The notes: generated by a model from the letters alone, not told the origin. 64,000 nucleotides of DNA from Pseudomonas peli (GCF_900099645.1 NZ_FMTL01000001.1:1-64000); one strand, 5' to 3'. Counted from the first letter of the stretch, positions 1-9,529 are shown. Numbers and translations are program-made.

Positions 1-107
1 CGGCCAGAAGCGGTCGATCACATCCGAGCAGGGAAAAGCGGCTATTAAGAATACTCAGCCGCCCATCTCAACGAAATGCCCAAGTGATTTTGAACAGACT
101 GAAGCGA

Positions 108-443
108 TTAATTGCCCACCTCAACAACCTTAGCGTCGGGTGCGTGGTTTTTCACCGACTCGATACCCTTGTCGCGTGAGGCTTCGGAGGCATATGACTG
201 GCTCGTCCCGACTACTTGGTGATTACCCGCCTTAAGGTTGAACATAAACTTGTCAGCCCCGCTGGCCTTACGCTCGTAGCGTGCATCATCAGGCGCATTT
301 TTTTTGACTGACTCGACTCCATTTAGACATCCAGACTTATCCTTGTAGCCCTCGCTGGCCAGAATTGCTTGGCCATTGTTGGCTTTGAGCCGAAAACGAA
401 ATTCACCCGCTTTGTCGTTGTATATTTCAAACGTCCCAGACAT
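108..443 (-). CDS. YegP/DUF1508 family protein
   Basis: The 111-residue product has two tandem copies of a roughly 50-residue module. The first runs from FEIYNDKAGEFRFRLKANNG to GVESVKKNAP, the second from a KFMFNLKAGN-type strand to GIESVKNHAP. This duplicated layout (aromatic beta strands, 'NGQ.I..SEGY', a closing GIxSVKxNAP helix) is the DUF1508/UPF0339 (YegP) fold. The molecular role of the family is not established. It is a small soluble protein with no signal peptide. The ATG lies just downstream of a purine-rich stretch on the minus strand. It has no co-directional partner in the window. Confidence 0.85.
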   Translation of the reverse strand: MSGTFEIYNDKAGEFRFRLKANNGQAILASEGYKDKSGCLNGVESVKKNAPDDARYERKASGADKFMFNLKAGNHQVVGTSQSYASEASRDKGIESVKNHAPDAKVVEVGN

Positions 444-861
444 ATAGCTATTCCTTATTTTTGGCTTTCATGAGATCCATCGATATCGCTGCGGTCCAAA
501 AAATGACTGTTTGCCCATTAGAAATATGGTTTCTGTGTGATGCTAGCCAGGCAAAATCGATGCTCCAGCTTCAGTAGAACTGCATGACAAATGCACCATA
601 ACCCAAGAGCTAAACCAGATTTTTGAACAGTCAAAGTATAGACACAGATCTCAACACGGCTCGATTTCTTCGTCGAGTGAAGAGCCCAGCTTTTGCAGAG
701 ATATCCGAGCGGCTGCTTTTGGCCGTTTTCAGCCATTCACGACTTGATAAAAACGAGTAAGAACTGCGTGTCGTTAATTACCGAAGAACTAACAGCCACA
801 AGCGGACGTGGCATAGCGTAGGCTGATAAAATCACCTGATACTTCTTTACCGGCATCTTCA
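444..861. other. Intergenic stretch, no supported gene
   Basis: About 420 bases between the divergent YegP-like gene and dusA. It is more AT-rich than its surroundings. A 72-codon minus-strand open frame inside it has no recognisable motif and no convincing ribosome-binding site, so I do not call it. The rightmost 80 bases must contain the dusA promoter, but I cannot place a clear -35/-10 pair. Confidence 0.5.
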
Positions 862-1845
862 ATGCAGCAAACTATTCCCCTTTCCCGCCGTTTTTCCTGT
901 GCCCCCATGATGGATTGGACGGACCGTCACTGCCGCTTTTTCCTACGCCAGTTGTCCAAGCACGCCTTGCTGTATACCGAGATGGTCACCACTGGGGCGA
1001 TCCTGCATGGAGATACCGCACGCTTTCTGCGCCACAGCGTGGCGGAGTACCCGCTGGCTCTACAGTTGGGCGGCAGCGTAGCGGCAGATCTGGCAGCCTG
1101 CGCCAAGCTGGGCGAGGCTGTCGGCTACAGCGAAATCAATCTGAACGTCGGCTGCCCCAGTGACCGCGTGCAGAACAACATGATCGGCGCCTGCCTGATG
1201 GGCCATCCACAACTGGTCGCCGACTGCGTGAAAGCCATGCAGGATGCGGTGGATATCCCGGTAACGGTGAAGCACCGCATTGGTATCAACGGCCGCGACA
1301 GCTATGCCGAGCTGTGCGATTTCGTCGGCACCGTGCGTGATGCTGGCTGTCGCAGTTTTACCGTGCATGCGCGGATCGCCATCCTGGAGGGTCTCTCGCC
1401 CAAGGAGAACCGTGAAGTGCCGCCGCTGCGCTACGATGTAGCGGCGCAGCTCAAGCAGGACTTCCCCGAGCTGGAAATCATCCTCAATGGCGGCATCAAG
1501 ACCCTTGAGGATTGCCAGCAGCACCTGCAAACCTTCGATGGCGTCATGCTGGGCCGCGAGGCGTACCACAACCCTTACCTGCTGGCCCAAGTGGACCAGC
1601 AGCTGTTTGGCTCAACGAGTGCAGTGCTGAGCCGTTTCGAGGCCATGCAGAGCATGCGCGACTATATCGCCGCGCACCTGGCCGAGGGTGGCAGCATGCA
1701 CCACATCACCCGCCACATGCTCGGCCTGGGCCAGGGTTTCAATGGCGCACGGCGCTTTCGCCAGCTGCTCTCGGTGGACATTCACAAGACCAACGAGCCA
1801 CTGGCGCTGTTCGATCAAGCGGCGCAATTGCTGCAAGGCCGCTGA
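862..1845 (+). CDS. dusA: tRNA-dihydrouridine(20/20a) synthase DusA
   Basis: FMN/NADPH-dependent enzyme that reduces U20/U20a in the D-loop of tRNA. The 327-residue length is normal for DusA. Visible hallmarks are the N-terminal [14 protein letters not shown] phosphate-binding strand, the VGCPSDRVQ segment with the catalytic cysteine, HRIGI, and the DusA-specific [21 protein letters not shown] stretch, followed by the FMN-binding NGGI and GVMLGREAY motifs. One oddity is that the usual NGRFGACLM after the cysteine reads NNMIGACLM here. It is followed 41 bases later by tal on the same strand. The ATG is the only in-frame start compatible with the family N-terminus. Confidence 0.95.
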   Translation: MQQTIPLSRRFSCAPMMDWTDRHCRFFLRQLSKHALLYTEMVTTGAILHGDTARFLRHSVAEYPLALQLGGSVAADLAACAKLGEAVGYSEINLNVGCPSDRVQNNMIGACLMGHPQLVADCVKAMQDAVDIPVTVKHRIGINGRDSYAELCDFVGTVRDAGCRSFTVHARIAILEGLSPKENREVPPLRYDVAAQLKQDFPELEIILNGGIKTLEDCQQHLQTFDGVMLGREAYHNPYLLAQVDQQLFGSTSAVLSRFEAMQSMRDYIAAHLAEGGSMHHITRHMLGLGQGFNGARRFRQLLSVDIHKTNEPLALFDQAAQLLQGR

Positions 1846-1886
1846 CTCGGGTAAGGTCGGTGCATCTGCAACGACAAGGCTGTGTC

Positions 1887-2813
1887 ATGACCTCCAAGCT
1901 GGATCAACTCAAGCAGTTCACCACCGTGGTCGCCGATACCGGCGACCTCGACGCCATCGCCCGCCTGAAGCCGGTTGATGCCACCACCAACCCTTCCCTT
2001 CTGCTTAAAGCCGCTGCCATGCCTGGTTACAGCGCACTGCTGAAAAGCGCAGTGACTGCCGGCAAAGGCGATCTAGGCCTGGCCTGCGACCATTTTGGCG
2101 TCGCTGTGGGCGGTGAAATCCTCAAGATCATCCCGGGCCGCATCTCTACCGAGGTGGATGCCCGGCTGTCCTTCGACACCCAGGCCACACTGCAGCGTGC
2201 CGAGCGCTTGATTGGCCTGTACGAAGAAGCCGGTATTGGACGTGAACGCGTACTGATCAAGATCGCTTCGACCTGGGAAGGCATCCGCGCCGCCGAGCAG
2301 CTGGAAAAGGCTGGTATTCAGTGCAACCTGACGCTGCTGTTCTCTTTCGCCCAAGCTCAGGCCTGTGCCGATGCCGGTGTGTACCTGATTTCGCCCTTCG
2401 TCGGGCGTATCTACGACTGGTACAAGAAGGCCGAAGGCCGTGATTTTGTCGGCGCAGAAGACCCCGGCGTGCAGTCGGTTACACGCATCTACAACTACTA
2501 CAAAGCCAACGCCTACCAGACAGTGGTGATGGGCGCGAGCTTCCGCAATATCGGCCAGATCGAACAACTGGCCGGCTGTGATCGCCTGACCATCAGCCCC
2601 GAGCTGCTGCAGCAACTGGCCGATGATCTGCAACCACTGGCGCGCCTGCTCAGCCCTGGCAAAGCTGCCGAAGCCAAGCAGAGCCTGAGCGAAAGCCAAT
2701 TCCGCTGGGCGATGAATGAAGACGCCATGGGCACCGAAAAGCTGGCCGAAGGCATTCGTCTGTTTGCCCGCGATCAGGAAAAGCTGGAAAAACTGCTCAC
2801 CGCTCAAGCCTAA
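1887..2813 (+). CDS. tal: Transaldolase (TalB type)
   Basis: Pentose-phosphate pathway enzyme transferring a dihydroxyacetone unit between sedoheptulose-7-phosphate and glyceraldehyde-3-phosphate. The product of 308 residues starts [20 protein letters not shown], exactly the TalB-type N-terminus. The longer open frame upstream overlaps dusA and is an artefact. [12 protein letters not shown] is the substrate-binding loop and [11 protein letters not shown] carries the Schiff-base lysine. [13 protein letters not shown] and the closing helices complete the (beta/alpha)8 barrel. Probably transcribed with dusA and ended by the hairpin at 2827-2855. Confidence 0.97.
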   Translation: MTSKLDQLKQFTTVVADTGDLDAIARLKPVDATTNPSLLLKAAAMPGYSALLKSAVTAGKGDLGLACDHFGVAVGGEILKIIPGRISTEVDARLSFDTQATLQRAERLIGLYEEAGIGRERVLIKIASTWEGIRAAEQLEKAGIQCNLTLLFSFAQAQACADAGVYLISPFVGRIYDWYKKAEGRDFVGAEDPGVQSVTRIYNYYKANAYQTVVMGASFRNIGQIEQLAGCDRLTISPELLQQLADDLQPLARLLSPGKAAEAKQSLSESQFRWAMNEDAMGTEKLAEGIRLFARDQEKLEKLLTAQA

Positions 2814-2826
2814 ATGGCCTGAAAGC

Positions 2827-2855
2827 AAACGGGGCGCTCAATGAGCGCCCCGTTT
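2827..2855. terminator. Bidirectional rho-independent terminator after tal
   Basis: Perfect 14-bp stem (AAACGGGGCGCTCA and its complement) with a one-base gap, flanked by A and T runs on both sides. It lies between the convergent tal (+) and rssC (-) genes and can serve both. Confidence 0.9.
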
Positions 2856-2870
2856 GTTTAGCCACTCGAA

Positions 2871-3365
2871 TCAATGATGCTCGAGGGCATTGACCAGGTC
2901 ATGGAAGGCTTCGCGGTTGGACTCATTCAACCCCATGAGAATCCGATGGGCTTCCAACACCTTGGCACGCACCAGCTCTTCTGACTGATCCTGAGACGGC
3001 AGGTCGTCCAGACAATCCGGGCACGGCACCGGCGTATCGACAATATTGAAAACCTGATCAAACCCCATCGACTGCAGCAGACGTGTGATATCGGCGTGCG
3101 TGGTCACCACTGTCGGCAACAGGCCGATTTTCTGCCGCGAGAGTATCGACAACTTGGCCAACAGCCCGAGGGTCGTGCTGTCGATACTGCGAGTTTCGGT
3201 GAGATCAATCACGATGGCTGAGAAATTCAGCGCCGTGAAAATTTTCTCAATGGTTGCATCCAGTGCCGAACACAGCGTCAGGCGCACTTCACCGACAAAC
3301 TTCAGGATGAAGGTACCGTTTTGTTCGGCAAACTGGATTCGACCGGGGCTTATCCCAGGGTTCAT
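2871..3365 (-). CDS. rssC: STAS-domain anti-anti-sigma factor RssC-like
   Basis: 164 residues. Residues about 10-110 form a STAS domain (anti-sigma-factor antagonist) with the typical strand-loop IDLTETRSIDSTTLGLLAKL, where the Ser/Thr pair is the expected phosphorylation site. The C-terminal 50 residues are an acidic helical extension with a CPDC pair. Its start overlaps the rssB stop by four bases (ATGA), so the two are translationally coupled. From family knowledge, in Pseudomonas a STAS protein is co-transcribed with the RssB response regulator that controls RpoS turnover. The assignment to rssC rather than hsbA rests on the dusA-tal neighbourhood and is an inference. Confidence 0.8.
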   Translation of the reverse strand: MNPGISPGRIQFAEQNGTFILKFVGEVRLTLCSALDATIEKIFTALNFSAIVIDLTETRSIDSTTLGLLAKLSILSRQKIGLLPTVVTTHADITRLLQSMGFDQVFNIVDTPVPCPDCLDDLPSQDQSEELVRAKVLEAHRILMGLNESNREAFHDLVNALEHH

Positions 3366-4546
3366 GCAAGGTTCCTGCTTAACACCAGCAAGGCGATATC
3401 ATCCGGCATATCCCCCAGATTGGCCAGCCCAAAAGCCTTGCGCAAGCCATCCAGAGTGCCGCCCGCAGAACTGATCAGCTGCGGCAACAGCGTTTCCTTG
3501 TCTTTCAAGGTATCGCCCGGGAGTAGATCGAGGATGCCGTCAGAGAGCAGCGTCAAGCTGAAGGCCTCCGGCAGTTCGAGTTCCAGATCGTTGTATTCTG
3601 CCTCGACAAACAGCCCAACCGGCAGGCCGCGGCCTTCCAGGTAACGCGCCTGGCCGGCGCTGTAGAGTACCGGCAGCGGTAGATGGCCGCCAATGCTATA
3701 GGTCAGACGGTTGTTGACCTGGTCGATCACACCGCCAAGCATGGTCACGTGCTTGCCCAGCTTGCAGTTGAGCAGACCACGGTTGATATGACCGAGCACT
3801 TCAGAGGGCTTGAAATCCGGCAGGTTGCCGCCGCGCCGCGACTCATAGAGCAAGCGTGTGGTCATAAACTTCAACAGCACGGTGATAAATGCTGAAGAAG
3901 CGCCATGCCCGGAAACATCGGCCAGATAAAAAGCGATACGGCTGTCATCGACGCGGAAATAGTCGACAAAGTCGCCCGACAGGTACAGCGACGGAATGAT
4001 CTGATGCGCGAAGTCCAAGCCATCGGCCCGCCACGGCGTAACCGGCAGCATGTTCATCTGCACCTGGCGACCGGCGTTCTGATCCTCCTGCAGCAGGTGC
4101 AGACTGGCTTGCAGTTCGCGGTTGGCGGTTTCCAGCTCGTCGCGGTACCGCTGGTTTTCCAGACGCAGGTTGGCGCGGTCCAGCGCACGACGCACCGAAT
4201 GCTCAAGCACGGCGAGATCCGCCAGCGGCTTAATCAGGTAATCCGCGGCGCCTAGACGCAGGGCCTCTACGGCATCGCTCATCACGCCTGCACCGGACAC
4301 CACGATCACCGGGGTTTCAACCTGCAGGGCGTTAATGCGGCGGATCAGTTCAAGACCGTCGACTTGCGGCATGCGCAGATCGCAGATCACCAGATCCGGC
4401 GACTCGGCATGAAAGATTTCCAGCCCCTGCAAGCCATTAGCGGCCTGCAGCACATGAAAACCACTGTCTTCCAAGTAGGCTGCGAGGCTCGCACGCACTA
4501 CGTCGTCGTCATCGATAATCAGCAGCGTGGCACTGGTTTTGTGCAT
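3362..4546 (-). CDS. rssB: Response regulator with PP2C-type phosphatase output (RssB-like)
   Basis: 394 residues. An N-terminal receiver domain (about 1-125) has the acidic DDDD pocket, the phospho-acceptor Asp in DLVICDLRMPQVDGL and the conserved Lys in LIKPLADL. A short coiled linker (about 130-165) follows. The C-terminal PP2C/SpoIIE phosphatase domain has ADVSGHGASSAF and LSDGILDLL metal-binding aspartates. The domain presumably dephosphorylates the STAS partner encoded by the overlapping downstream gene. The start at the MHKTSATLLIIDDDD methionine is preferred because the upstream in-frame extension is low-complexity. In pseudomonads this architecture is called RssB, although enterobacterial RssB has a degenerate phosphatase domain. 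Confidence 0.85.
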   Translation of the reverse strand: MHKTSATLLIIDDDDVVRASLAAYLEDSGFHVLQAANGLQGLEIFHAESPDLVICDLRMPQVDGLELIRRINALQVETPVIVVSGAGVMSDAVEALRLGAADYLIKPLADLAVLEHSVRRALDRANLRLENQRYRDELETANRELQASLHLLQEDQNAGRQVQMNMLPVTPWRADGLDFAHQIIPSLYLSGDFVDYFRVDDSRIAFYLADVSGHGASSAFITVLLKFMTTRLLYESRRGGNLPDFKPSEVLGHINRGLLNCKLGKHVTMLGGVIDQVNNRLTYSIGGHLPLPVLYSAGQARYLEGRGLPVGLFVEAEYNDLELELPEAFSLTLLSDGILDLLPGDTLKDKETLLPQLISSAGGTLDGLRKAFGLANLGDMPDDIALLVLSRNLA

Positions 4547-4764
4547 GAGGTATCCAGGCAAACTGCGCCGGGTATGGGTTGGGTTTATTGCGTGAGGGCC
4601 GGAGCTTACACGCGGGAACTCGGCTTGCTTTAAGGCGCAGACGGTACTCCCATCCGTTATGCGATTCAAGCGTACGCCGGTCGTCGCAACACGACTTTAC
4701 ACCTCAAATCGGCCAAGGTTATAAGAGCTGCAGGACAACCCCCATAACAAGAGGAAAAAGCCCC

Positions 4765-5064
4765 ATGAGTCAGAATGATCGTGCCTACAGTGAGAAACGC
4801 GATTACATCCGCATGCGGCTAGAAGCACCTGTGACCCTGCACCACGATGGCAAGGAGATTCCTGCCCTGTGCCTCGACCTTTCCAGCACCGGCATGCAGC
4901 TGGAGGCCGAAAGCGCAGTGAAGACGGGCGACAAAGTGCGTGTACACATCGCGTCGGAGCATAACGAACTGCGCGGCCTTGACGCGCAAGCCGAAGTGAT
5001 GCGCGTCAGCACCCTGGAAGATGGCCGCCAGGCATTAGGCTTGGCGATTATTTCCATGAACTGA
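4765..5064 (+). CDS. PilZ-domain c-di-GMP-binding protein
   Basis: 99-residue single-domain protein. The N-terminal RDYIRMR motif (RxxxR type) and the DLSSTGMQ motif (DxSxxG) are the two c-di-GMP contacts of PilZ domains. A final strand (QALGLAIISMN) closes the barrel. No other domain is present, so it probably acts as a protein-protein adaptor. The ATG sits seven bases after an AAGAGGAAAAAG ribosome-binding site; the open frame extends further upstream but without such a site. It is transcribed divergently from rssB and ends at a strong terminator. Confidence 0.9.
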   Translation: MSQNDRAYSEKRDYIRMRLEAPVTLHHDGKEIPALCLDLSSTGMQLEAESAVKTGDKVRVHIASEHNELRGLDAQAEVMRVSTLEDGRQALGLAIISMN

Positions 5065-5071
5065 CACATTC

Positions 5072-5115
5072 AAACAACAAAAAGGCGGCCCTCAGTGGCC
5101 GCCTTTTTGTTGTTT
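5072..5115. terminator. Rho-independent terminator after the PilZ gene
   Basis: Perfect 19-bp inverted repeat (5072-5090 with 5097-5115) around a six-base loop. The GGCGGCC core is flanked by A5/T5 runs. It is placed between the PilZ gene and the convergent mlaA, so it is usable in both directions. Confidence 0.92.
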
Positions 5116-5193
5116 GCCATTCATGCATGGGCGTTGCAGAGAGCGCTGAGCAATAAGGAACGGCTTCAGGCCGTTTACATGCACATCAGCGAC

Positions 5194-5898
5194 TCAGAAG
5201 TCGTCCTCGACCTCGCCATCGCGTACTTTGAATTCGCGATTCTGCAGATAGGCATTACGAATAAAGATGTACTTGTCACCGCTGACCATACGCTCGGCTT
5301 TTAGCAAGTTGGCCCGCAGGCTCACGGCTTCAACCCCAGTCACCACATTGCGGGTCGGGACGTGGTCGATGTGCATCGGCGCAGTCAACATCGAATCAGG
5401 AACACGGCCAAACGTATCACGCACGGTGCTTGGCCCCAGTAGCGGCAGCACCACGTAAGGGCCACTGCCCAGCCCCCAAGCGCCTAGCGTTTGGCCGAAA
5501 TCCTCATCACTACGCTGCAGCCCCATCGGGGTCGCAACGTCGAAGAAACCCAACAGGCCGAAGGTGGTATTGAAGATCAAACGACCGCTGTCCACCCCGG
5601 CGTTATGCAACTTTCCCTGCAACAGATTGTTAGCCAGATTGCGCAGATCCCCGATATTGCGGAAGACATTACTGACACCGTCTTCAACAAGTTGCGGCGC
5701 CACAGCCTGATATCCCTGGGCCAATGGTTTGAGGGTATAGGCATCAACGTTGTCGTTGACCTTGAACATAAAGCGGTTGTAGCCCTGCCAAGGGTCTTCT
5801 TCGTTGGCTTGCGCCAGTGCAGGCAGCAAGAGCACGCCGGTACAGGCAATCAACAGGCTCAGTCGTTCAATCCAACTCGCACCGGTTACACGCATCAC
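5194..5898 (-). CDS. mlaA: MlaA/VacJ-family phospholipid-transport protein
   Basis: Outer-membrane component of the Mla pathway that removes mislocalised phospholipids from the outer leaflet. 234 residues. The MlaA core is clear: DPWQGYNRFMFKVND, then NLANNLLQGK, RLIFNTTFGLLGFFDVA, and EDFGQTLGAWGLGSGPYVVLPLLGPSTVRD. The N-terminal signal sequence is unusual. The only lipobox-like stretch (LIAC at residues 16-19) is followed by twelve more hydrophobic residues, and a conventional AQA signal-peptidase I site precedes NEEDPW. The protein may therefore not be a classical lipoprotein. Monocistronic, convergent with the PilZ gene. Confidence 0.9.
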   Translation of the reverse strand: MMRVTGASWIERLSLLIACTGVLLLPALAQANEEDPWQGYNRFMFKVNDNVDAYTLKPLAQGYQAVAPQLVEDGVSNVFRNIGDLRNLANNLLQGKLHNAGVDSGRLIFNTTFGLLGFFDVATPMGLQRSDEDFGQTLGAWGLGSGPYVVLPLLGPSTVRDTFGRVPDSMLTAPMHIDHVPTRNVVTGVEAVSLRANLLKAERMVSGDKYIFIRNAYLQNREFKVRDGEVEDDF

Positions 5899-6128
5899 AG
5901 TCGCTCCTTGAAAATGCTTAGACGGCCGCAGGCCGTCAAATCAGGCCGAGCAGTATAAGGCGGCAGCCCACTAAATAGGCAGCATAGCGGACGATCAAAT
6001 AGCTGAAAATCTTACTGGCTGTTGCCATACAACTCAGCATTCAGCGACAACACGCATAGAAATAAAGCCTTCATCTGTTTGTAACCTGGAACCGTTAACC
6101 TGGACTAGACCATTTTCAAGGACGGCCC

Positions 6129-6839
6129 ATGCAAACGCCCACCACCTCGCCCGCCTTCAATGCCATTCTGTTTAGCCTGTCCGGCTGCCTGGTGGACTTT
6201 GGCGCTCGCACGGCCCCGCTCACCCTGCAACGCCTGTACCCGACCGCGGTAAAACTGTCGAACCTGCCAAACGCTCTGGGTCGCGAACCGGAGCCAGCAG
6301 AGTGGCTGACATACCAGCAAGCACTGTGCGAAACCGCACGCGCACAGGCTGAAGCCACTGCATCTGCCCTGCCCTTGCTTGAACAGCTGCGCCAGCAAGC
6401 GGTGCCCTGTGCCTGGTTAGATGAACTGCCGCGCGATGCCAGCATCAGCCTGGCGGATGCACTTCCAGAATGGCTTCCTGGTTTCCCGCCCCACCACCAT
6501 CGCCCATGGCCAGCTCCAGATGCCATCTGGCTCAGCCTGATGGCCATGCACGTTGAGCAGGTTGAAGGCTGCGTACTGGTCAGTGGTGAACCGCGCCTGC
6601 TGCAAGCCGCGCTAAGTGCCGGCATCTGGACCATAGGTTTGGCCATCAGTGGCCCATTGTGTGGCCTGGCACTGGCTGACTGGCAAAGCCTGCCAATGGG
6701 CGAGCGCGATCGCCTGCGCAGCCAAGCCACCCTGAGTCTTTACCGCCTTGGCGTACACTCGGTAATTGATCAACTCAGTGACCTACCCACCTGCCTGGCG
6801 GACCTCAGCCTACGTCGGCACAAAGGTGAAAAACCTTGA
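6129..6839 (+). CDS. HAD-like protein lacking the nucleophilic Asp (phosphonatase-like)
   Basis: 236 residues. The N-terminus AILFSLSGCLVDFGARTAPL aligns with motif I of phosphonoacetaldehyde-hydrolase-type HAD proteins (D-W-A-G-T-x-V-D-F-G), but the nucleophilic aspartate is serine here. A helical cap-like region follows. A GWTIGLAISG-like strand (residues about 165-180, IWTIGLAISGPLCGLAL) matches the region where phosphonatases read 'GxxxVGV..G'. The conserved motif III/IV acidic residues are not evident. I infer a non-catalytic or repurposed HAD-fold protein. It lies 141 bases upstream of the DUF4404 gene, same strand. Confidence 0.6.
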   Translation: MQTPTTSPAFNAILFSLSGCLVDFGARTAPLTLQRLYPTAVKLSNLPNALGREPEPAEWLTYQQALCETARAQAEATASALPLLEQLRQQAVPCAWLDELPRDASISLADALPEWLPGFPPHHHRPWPAPDAIWLSLMAMHVEQVEGCVLVSGEPRLLQAALSAGIWTIGLAISGPLCGLALADWQSLPMGERDRLRSQATLSLYRLGVHSVIDQLSDLPTCLADLSLRRHKGEKP

Positions 6840-6980
6840 AACAGCGCGCCAGGCCTGTATTGCTCGGCGCTTGATCCAAAGCAAGCAAAGCCTTCCGGCT
6901 TGGATTAACCTGAAGACATGCCGAACCTTTCGCCCCCGCGCAAGGTCAGTCAATCAGTTGATCACCAAAGGGAGAACCTC

Positions 6981-7247
6981 ATGCCTGCAAGCCGCCTGCA
7001 GCAACAACTGCAAGACCTGCGCGACCAACTGGCCGAGCAACCACCACTGACTGAAGAAGAACGTGCTGAACTGTTTGTACTGACTCAGGAAATTGAACTG
7101 CAGTTGGCCCGCCAAGCTGCAGCTGCCCCTGACGCAACCCTTATCGACGGGGTCAACCTCGCAGTGGAGCGTTTCGAAGCCAGCCACCCGACCCTCGCAG
7201 GCACCCTGCGTAATATCGTGCAGAGCCTGGCCAATATGGGTATTTAA
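6981..7247 (+). CDS. DUF4404 family small protein
   Basis: 88-residue, largely helical protein (LQQQLQDLRDQLAEQPPLTEEERAEL..., then AVERFEASHPTLAGTLRNIVQSLANMGI). This is the DUF4404 pattern, found mainly in gammaproteobacteria and of unknown function. The start was placed at the ATG preceded by GGGAGAA at good spacing; an upstream in-frame start at 6918 has no ribosome-binding site. It is followed directly by a terminator shared with convergent queF. Confidence 0.8.
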   Translation: MPASRLQQQLQDLRDQLAEQPPLTEEERAELFVLTQEIELQLARQAAAAPDATLIDGVNLAVERFEASHPTLAGTLRNIVQSLANMGI

Positions 7248-7265
7248 ACGCATGTAGCACTAACG

Positions 7266-7292
7266 AAAACCCCAGCACTTAGCTGGGGTTTT
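7266..7292. terminator. Rho-independent terminator between DUF4404 gene and queF
   Basis: AAAACCCCAGC / GCTGGGGTTTT stem of 11 bp with a five-base loop. A and T runs on both sides make it bidirectional for the convergent pair. Confidence 0.9.
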
Positions 7293-7295
7293 GCA

Positions 7296-8126
7296 TTATT
7301 GGCGCACCAAACGCTGATTATCTGGGCTGATGGGCCCGCTGCTGCGATAGGGATTGATATCCAACCCGCCACGCCGCACATAACGCGCATACACCGTCAG
7401 GTGCTCAGGCTTGAGCAGGCGCTGCAGGTCGAGAAAGATTCGCTCCACGCACTGCTCGTGAAAATCCGCATGCTGGCGAAAGCTCACTAAGTAAGCCAAC
7501 AGGCTGGCGTGATCCAGCGCCAGGCCACGGTACTCCACTACCAGCGTGCCCCAATCCGGCTGGCCGGTGACCGGACAGTTGGATTTGAGCAGATGGCTGT
7601 GCAGGCTCTCTTCGACCACTCGCGCGGCATCACAGCGCAGCAGCTCAGGCTGCGGCTGCGCATAGTTGCTGATGGCTACATCCAGTTCGTCAATGCAGAT
7701 ACCTGGCGCGGCCTGAACACCATCAGCCGTTACCTCTGCCAGACTGCGCACACGTACGCCAACCGGTTTGCCGGCAGCTGCCGAGAGGTCCCGTACCAGT
7801 ACCGTCACCAGTTCGTCAGCGCTACTGAACACTGACTGGTTCAGCGAGTTGAGGTACAGCTTGAAGGATTTCGACTCGATGATATTCGGCGAGTCGGCGG
7901 GAATAGCGAACTCGCCCATGGCCACCACCGGTTTGCCCGACGGCAACAACCAGGACAACTCGAAACAGTTCCAGAAATCCACGCCCTGATACGGAAGCGT
8001 CTCGGCGCTCAGGCCCAGCTCGGCCCATTTCGCGGCACGCGGAATAGGGAACAACAAAGACGGGGTGTAGGTAGCGATGTATTCGCTGGATTTGCCCAGT
8101 GGCGAATCTTCGGCGGCGGGATGCAT
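7296..8126 (-). CDS. queF: NADPH-dependent 7-cyano-7-deazaguanine reductase QueF
   Basis: Reduces preQ0 to preQ1 in queuosine biosynthesis. The 276-residue product is the long, two-half (unimodular E. coli type) QueF. Visible motifs are [24 protein letters not shown] in the N-terminal half and the catalytic cysteine in [12 protein letters not shown]. The C-terminal [17 protein letters not shown] provides substrate-binding Glu/His residues. The start at [16 protein letters not shown] matches the family; a longer in-frame extension is unsupported. Confidence 0.96.
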   Translation of the reverse strand: MHPAAEDSPLGKSSEYIATYTPSLLFPIPRAAKWAELGLSAETLPYQGVDFWNCFELSWLLPSGKPVVAMGEFAIPADSPNIIESKSFKLYLNSLNQSVFSSADELVTVLVRDLSAAAGKPVGVRVRSLAEVTADGVQAAPGICIDELDVAISNYAQPQPELLRCDAARVVEESLHSHLLKSNCPVTGQPDWGTLVVEYRGLALDHASLLAYLVSFRQHADFHEQCVERIFLDLQRLLKPEHLTVYARYVRRGGLDINPYRSSGPISPDNQRLVRQ

Positions 8127-8221
8127 GGAGAAAACCTGGCTAGTCGAGACGCGGTGATTGTATACAACTTTCAAAGCAGATTCAGTGTGGCAAGACCGAG
8201 GCCGGCCTTGCCACAGCAGCA

Positions 8222-8920
8222 TCAGGCCAGCTCAGCCACCACCGCTGCCAGCGCCTGGGCGGGATTGGCAGCCTGGCTAATCGGGCGGCCGATCACCAGA
8301 TAATCCGAGCCTACATCCAACGCCTGACGCGGAGTCAGAATACGGCGCTGGTCATCCTGGGCGCTGCCGGCCGGACGAATCCCCGGCGTCACCAGTTGCA
8401 ACGCCGGGTAAGCGAGCTTCAACGCTTGCGCTTCCTGAGCCGAACACACCAGGCCATCCAGACCGGCCTGTGCCGCCAGCCCAGCGAGACGCAGCACCTG
8501 CGACTGCGGTTCGAGATCCAGGCCAACGCCCGCAAGGTCTTCGCGCTCCATGCTGGTCAGCACGGTGACGCCGATCAACAACGGCTTGGCCCCAGCGAGC
8601 TTGTCCAAGGTTTCACGGCACGCCGCCATCATGCGCAGGCCGCCCGAGCAGTGCACATTGACCATCCACACGCCCATCTCGGCAGCTGCCTTAACGGCCA
8701 TGGCAGTGGTGTTGGGAATATCGTGGAATTTCAGGTCGAGAAACACCTCGAAGCCCTTGCCGGCCAGCACGTTGACGATCTCCGGTCCGCAACGGGTAAA
8801 CAGCTCCTTGCCCACTTTTACCCGGCACAACTTGGGATCAAGCTGATCAGCCAATGCCAGCGCGGCATCACGGGTCGGGAAATCCAGGGCAACGATAATT
8901 GGGGTCTGGCAAGCGGACAT
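8222..8920 (-). CDS. pyrF: Orotidine 5'-phosphate decarboxylase
   Basis: Last step of UMP biosynthesis. 232 residues, starting [21 protein letters not shown]. The catalytic Lys-Asp array is visible in [12 protein letters not shown]. The phosphate-binding TPGIRPAG and the terminal [10 protein letters not shown] are intact. It is upstream of queF on the same strand, with a 95-base gap, so the two may or may not share a transcript. Confidence 0.97.
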   Translation of the reverse strand: MSACQTPIIVALDFPTRDAALALADQLDPKLCRVKVGKELFTRCGPEIVNVLAGKGFEVFLDLKFHDIPNTTAMAVKAAAEMGVWMVNVHCSGGLRMMAACRETLDKLAGAKPLLIGVTVLTSMEREDLAGVGLDLEPQSQVLRLAGLAAQAGLDGLVCSAQEAQALKLAYPALQLVTPGIRPAGSAQDDQRRILTPRQALDVGSDYLVIGRPISQAANPAQALAAVVAELA

Positions 8921-9198
8921 GGGCGGGCTCTCGGGCAAGACAAATTCGGCGCGCATTGTAGCGGATGCGCCGCAGGCTTGCCGCTCCGGTGATCCGCCCG
9001 CGTCGATACGCTAAGACAACGCCTAAACCACAAACGGCTAGCAGTGGCTTGGCAGGCGCCACTGCCTCTCATCGTGCGTAATTAGCGCCTGCCAGTTGAC
9101 CCAAGCGTGTTTGCACTCGAACAGCACGCTGTGGACGATTTTTAGCCACCGGAACTCAAGCCCAGACGTTCACAGCATCGGCATGTAGCGTCCACCAA

Positions 9199-9432
9199 TC
9201 AGCGCACCAGCGGGTCATCCCAGAATGAACGCTCGCTTTCCTGAATAACATCCGCACGGCTTAAACCCAGATCCTTCAACGCTGCATCATCAAGCATCGC
9301 AAGGCGCCGCCGCTGCTCGGCCAACTGCCACCAGCGGGCAAACTGGCGACCAAGCGCACGCAGTATTTCAGTCGGCCGACGGCTCTTTAAGCGCCCAGCA
9401 CTGACTATTGCATAACCTTTTTGACCTTTCAT
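9199..9432 (-). CDS. DUF1127 small basic protein
   Basis: 77 residues with the DUF1127 core: an Arg-rich helix (QFARWWQLAEQRRRLAMLDDAALKDLGLSRADV) and an acidic tail. Small DUF1127 proteins in proteobacteria are linked to RNA turnover and phosphate or carbon metabolism, but no role is fixed for this one. The start at the MKGQKGYAI methionine has an upstream GAGGGCGACGAG ribosome-binding site. It is divergent from the LysR gene at 9530, a common arrangement, which suggests the regulator controls it. Confidence 0.85.
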   Translation of the reverse strand: MKGQKGYAIVSAGRLKSRRPTEILRALGRQFARWWQLAEQRRRLAMLDDAALKDLGLSRADVIQESERSFWDDPLVR

Positions 9433-9529
9433 CTCGTCGCCCTCCTTGTGGGGTTGGCGACAGTCTCGCGCTCGACTTATGATCAATCCAACGAATGTTA
9501 CTTATGCAATGCATCTCAGAGATTGATGT

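Noticed and set aside
518..736. 72-codon minus-strand open frame
   Set aside because: No motif, no ribosome-binding site and odd composition; treated as chance.
1060..1590. 176-codon antisense frame across dusA
   Set aside because: Shadow of a high-GC coding gene; dusA motifs are decisive on the other strand.
1512..1886. N-terminal extension of transaldolase
   Set aside because: Overlaps dusA out of frame; the TalB N-terminus begins at 1887.
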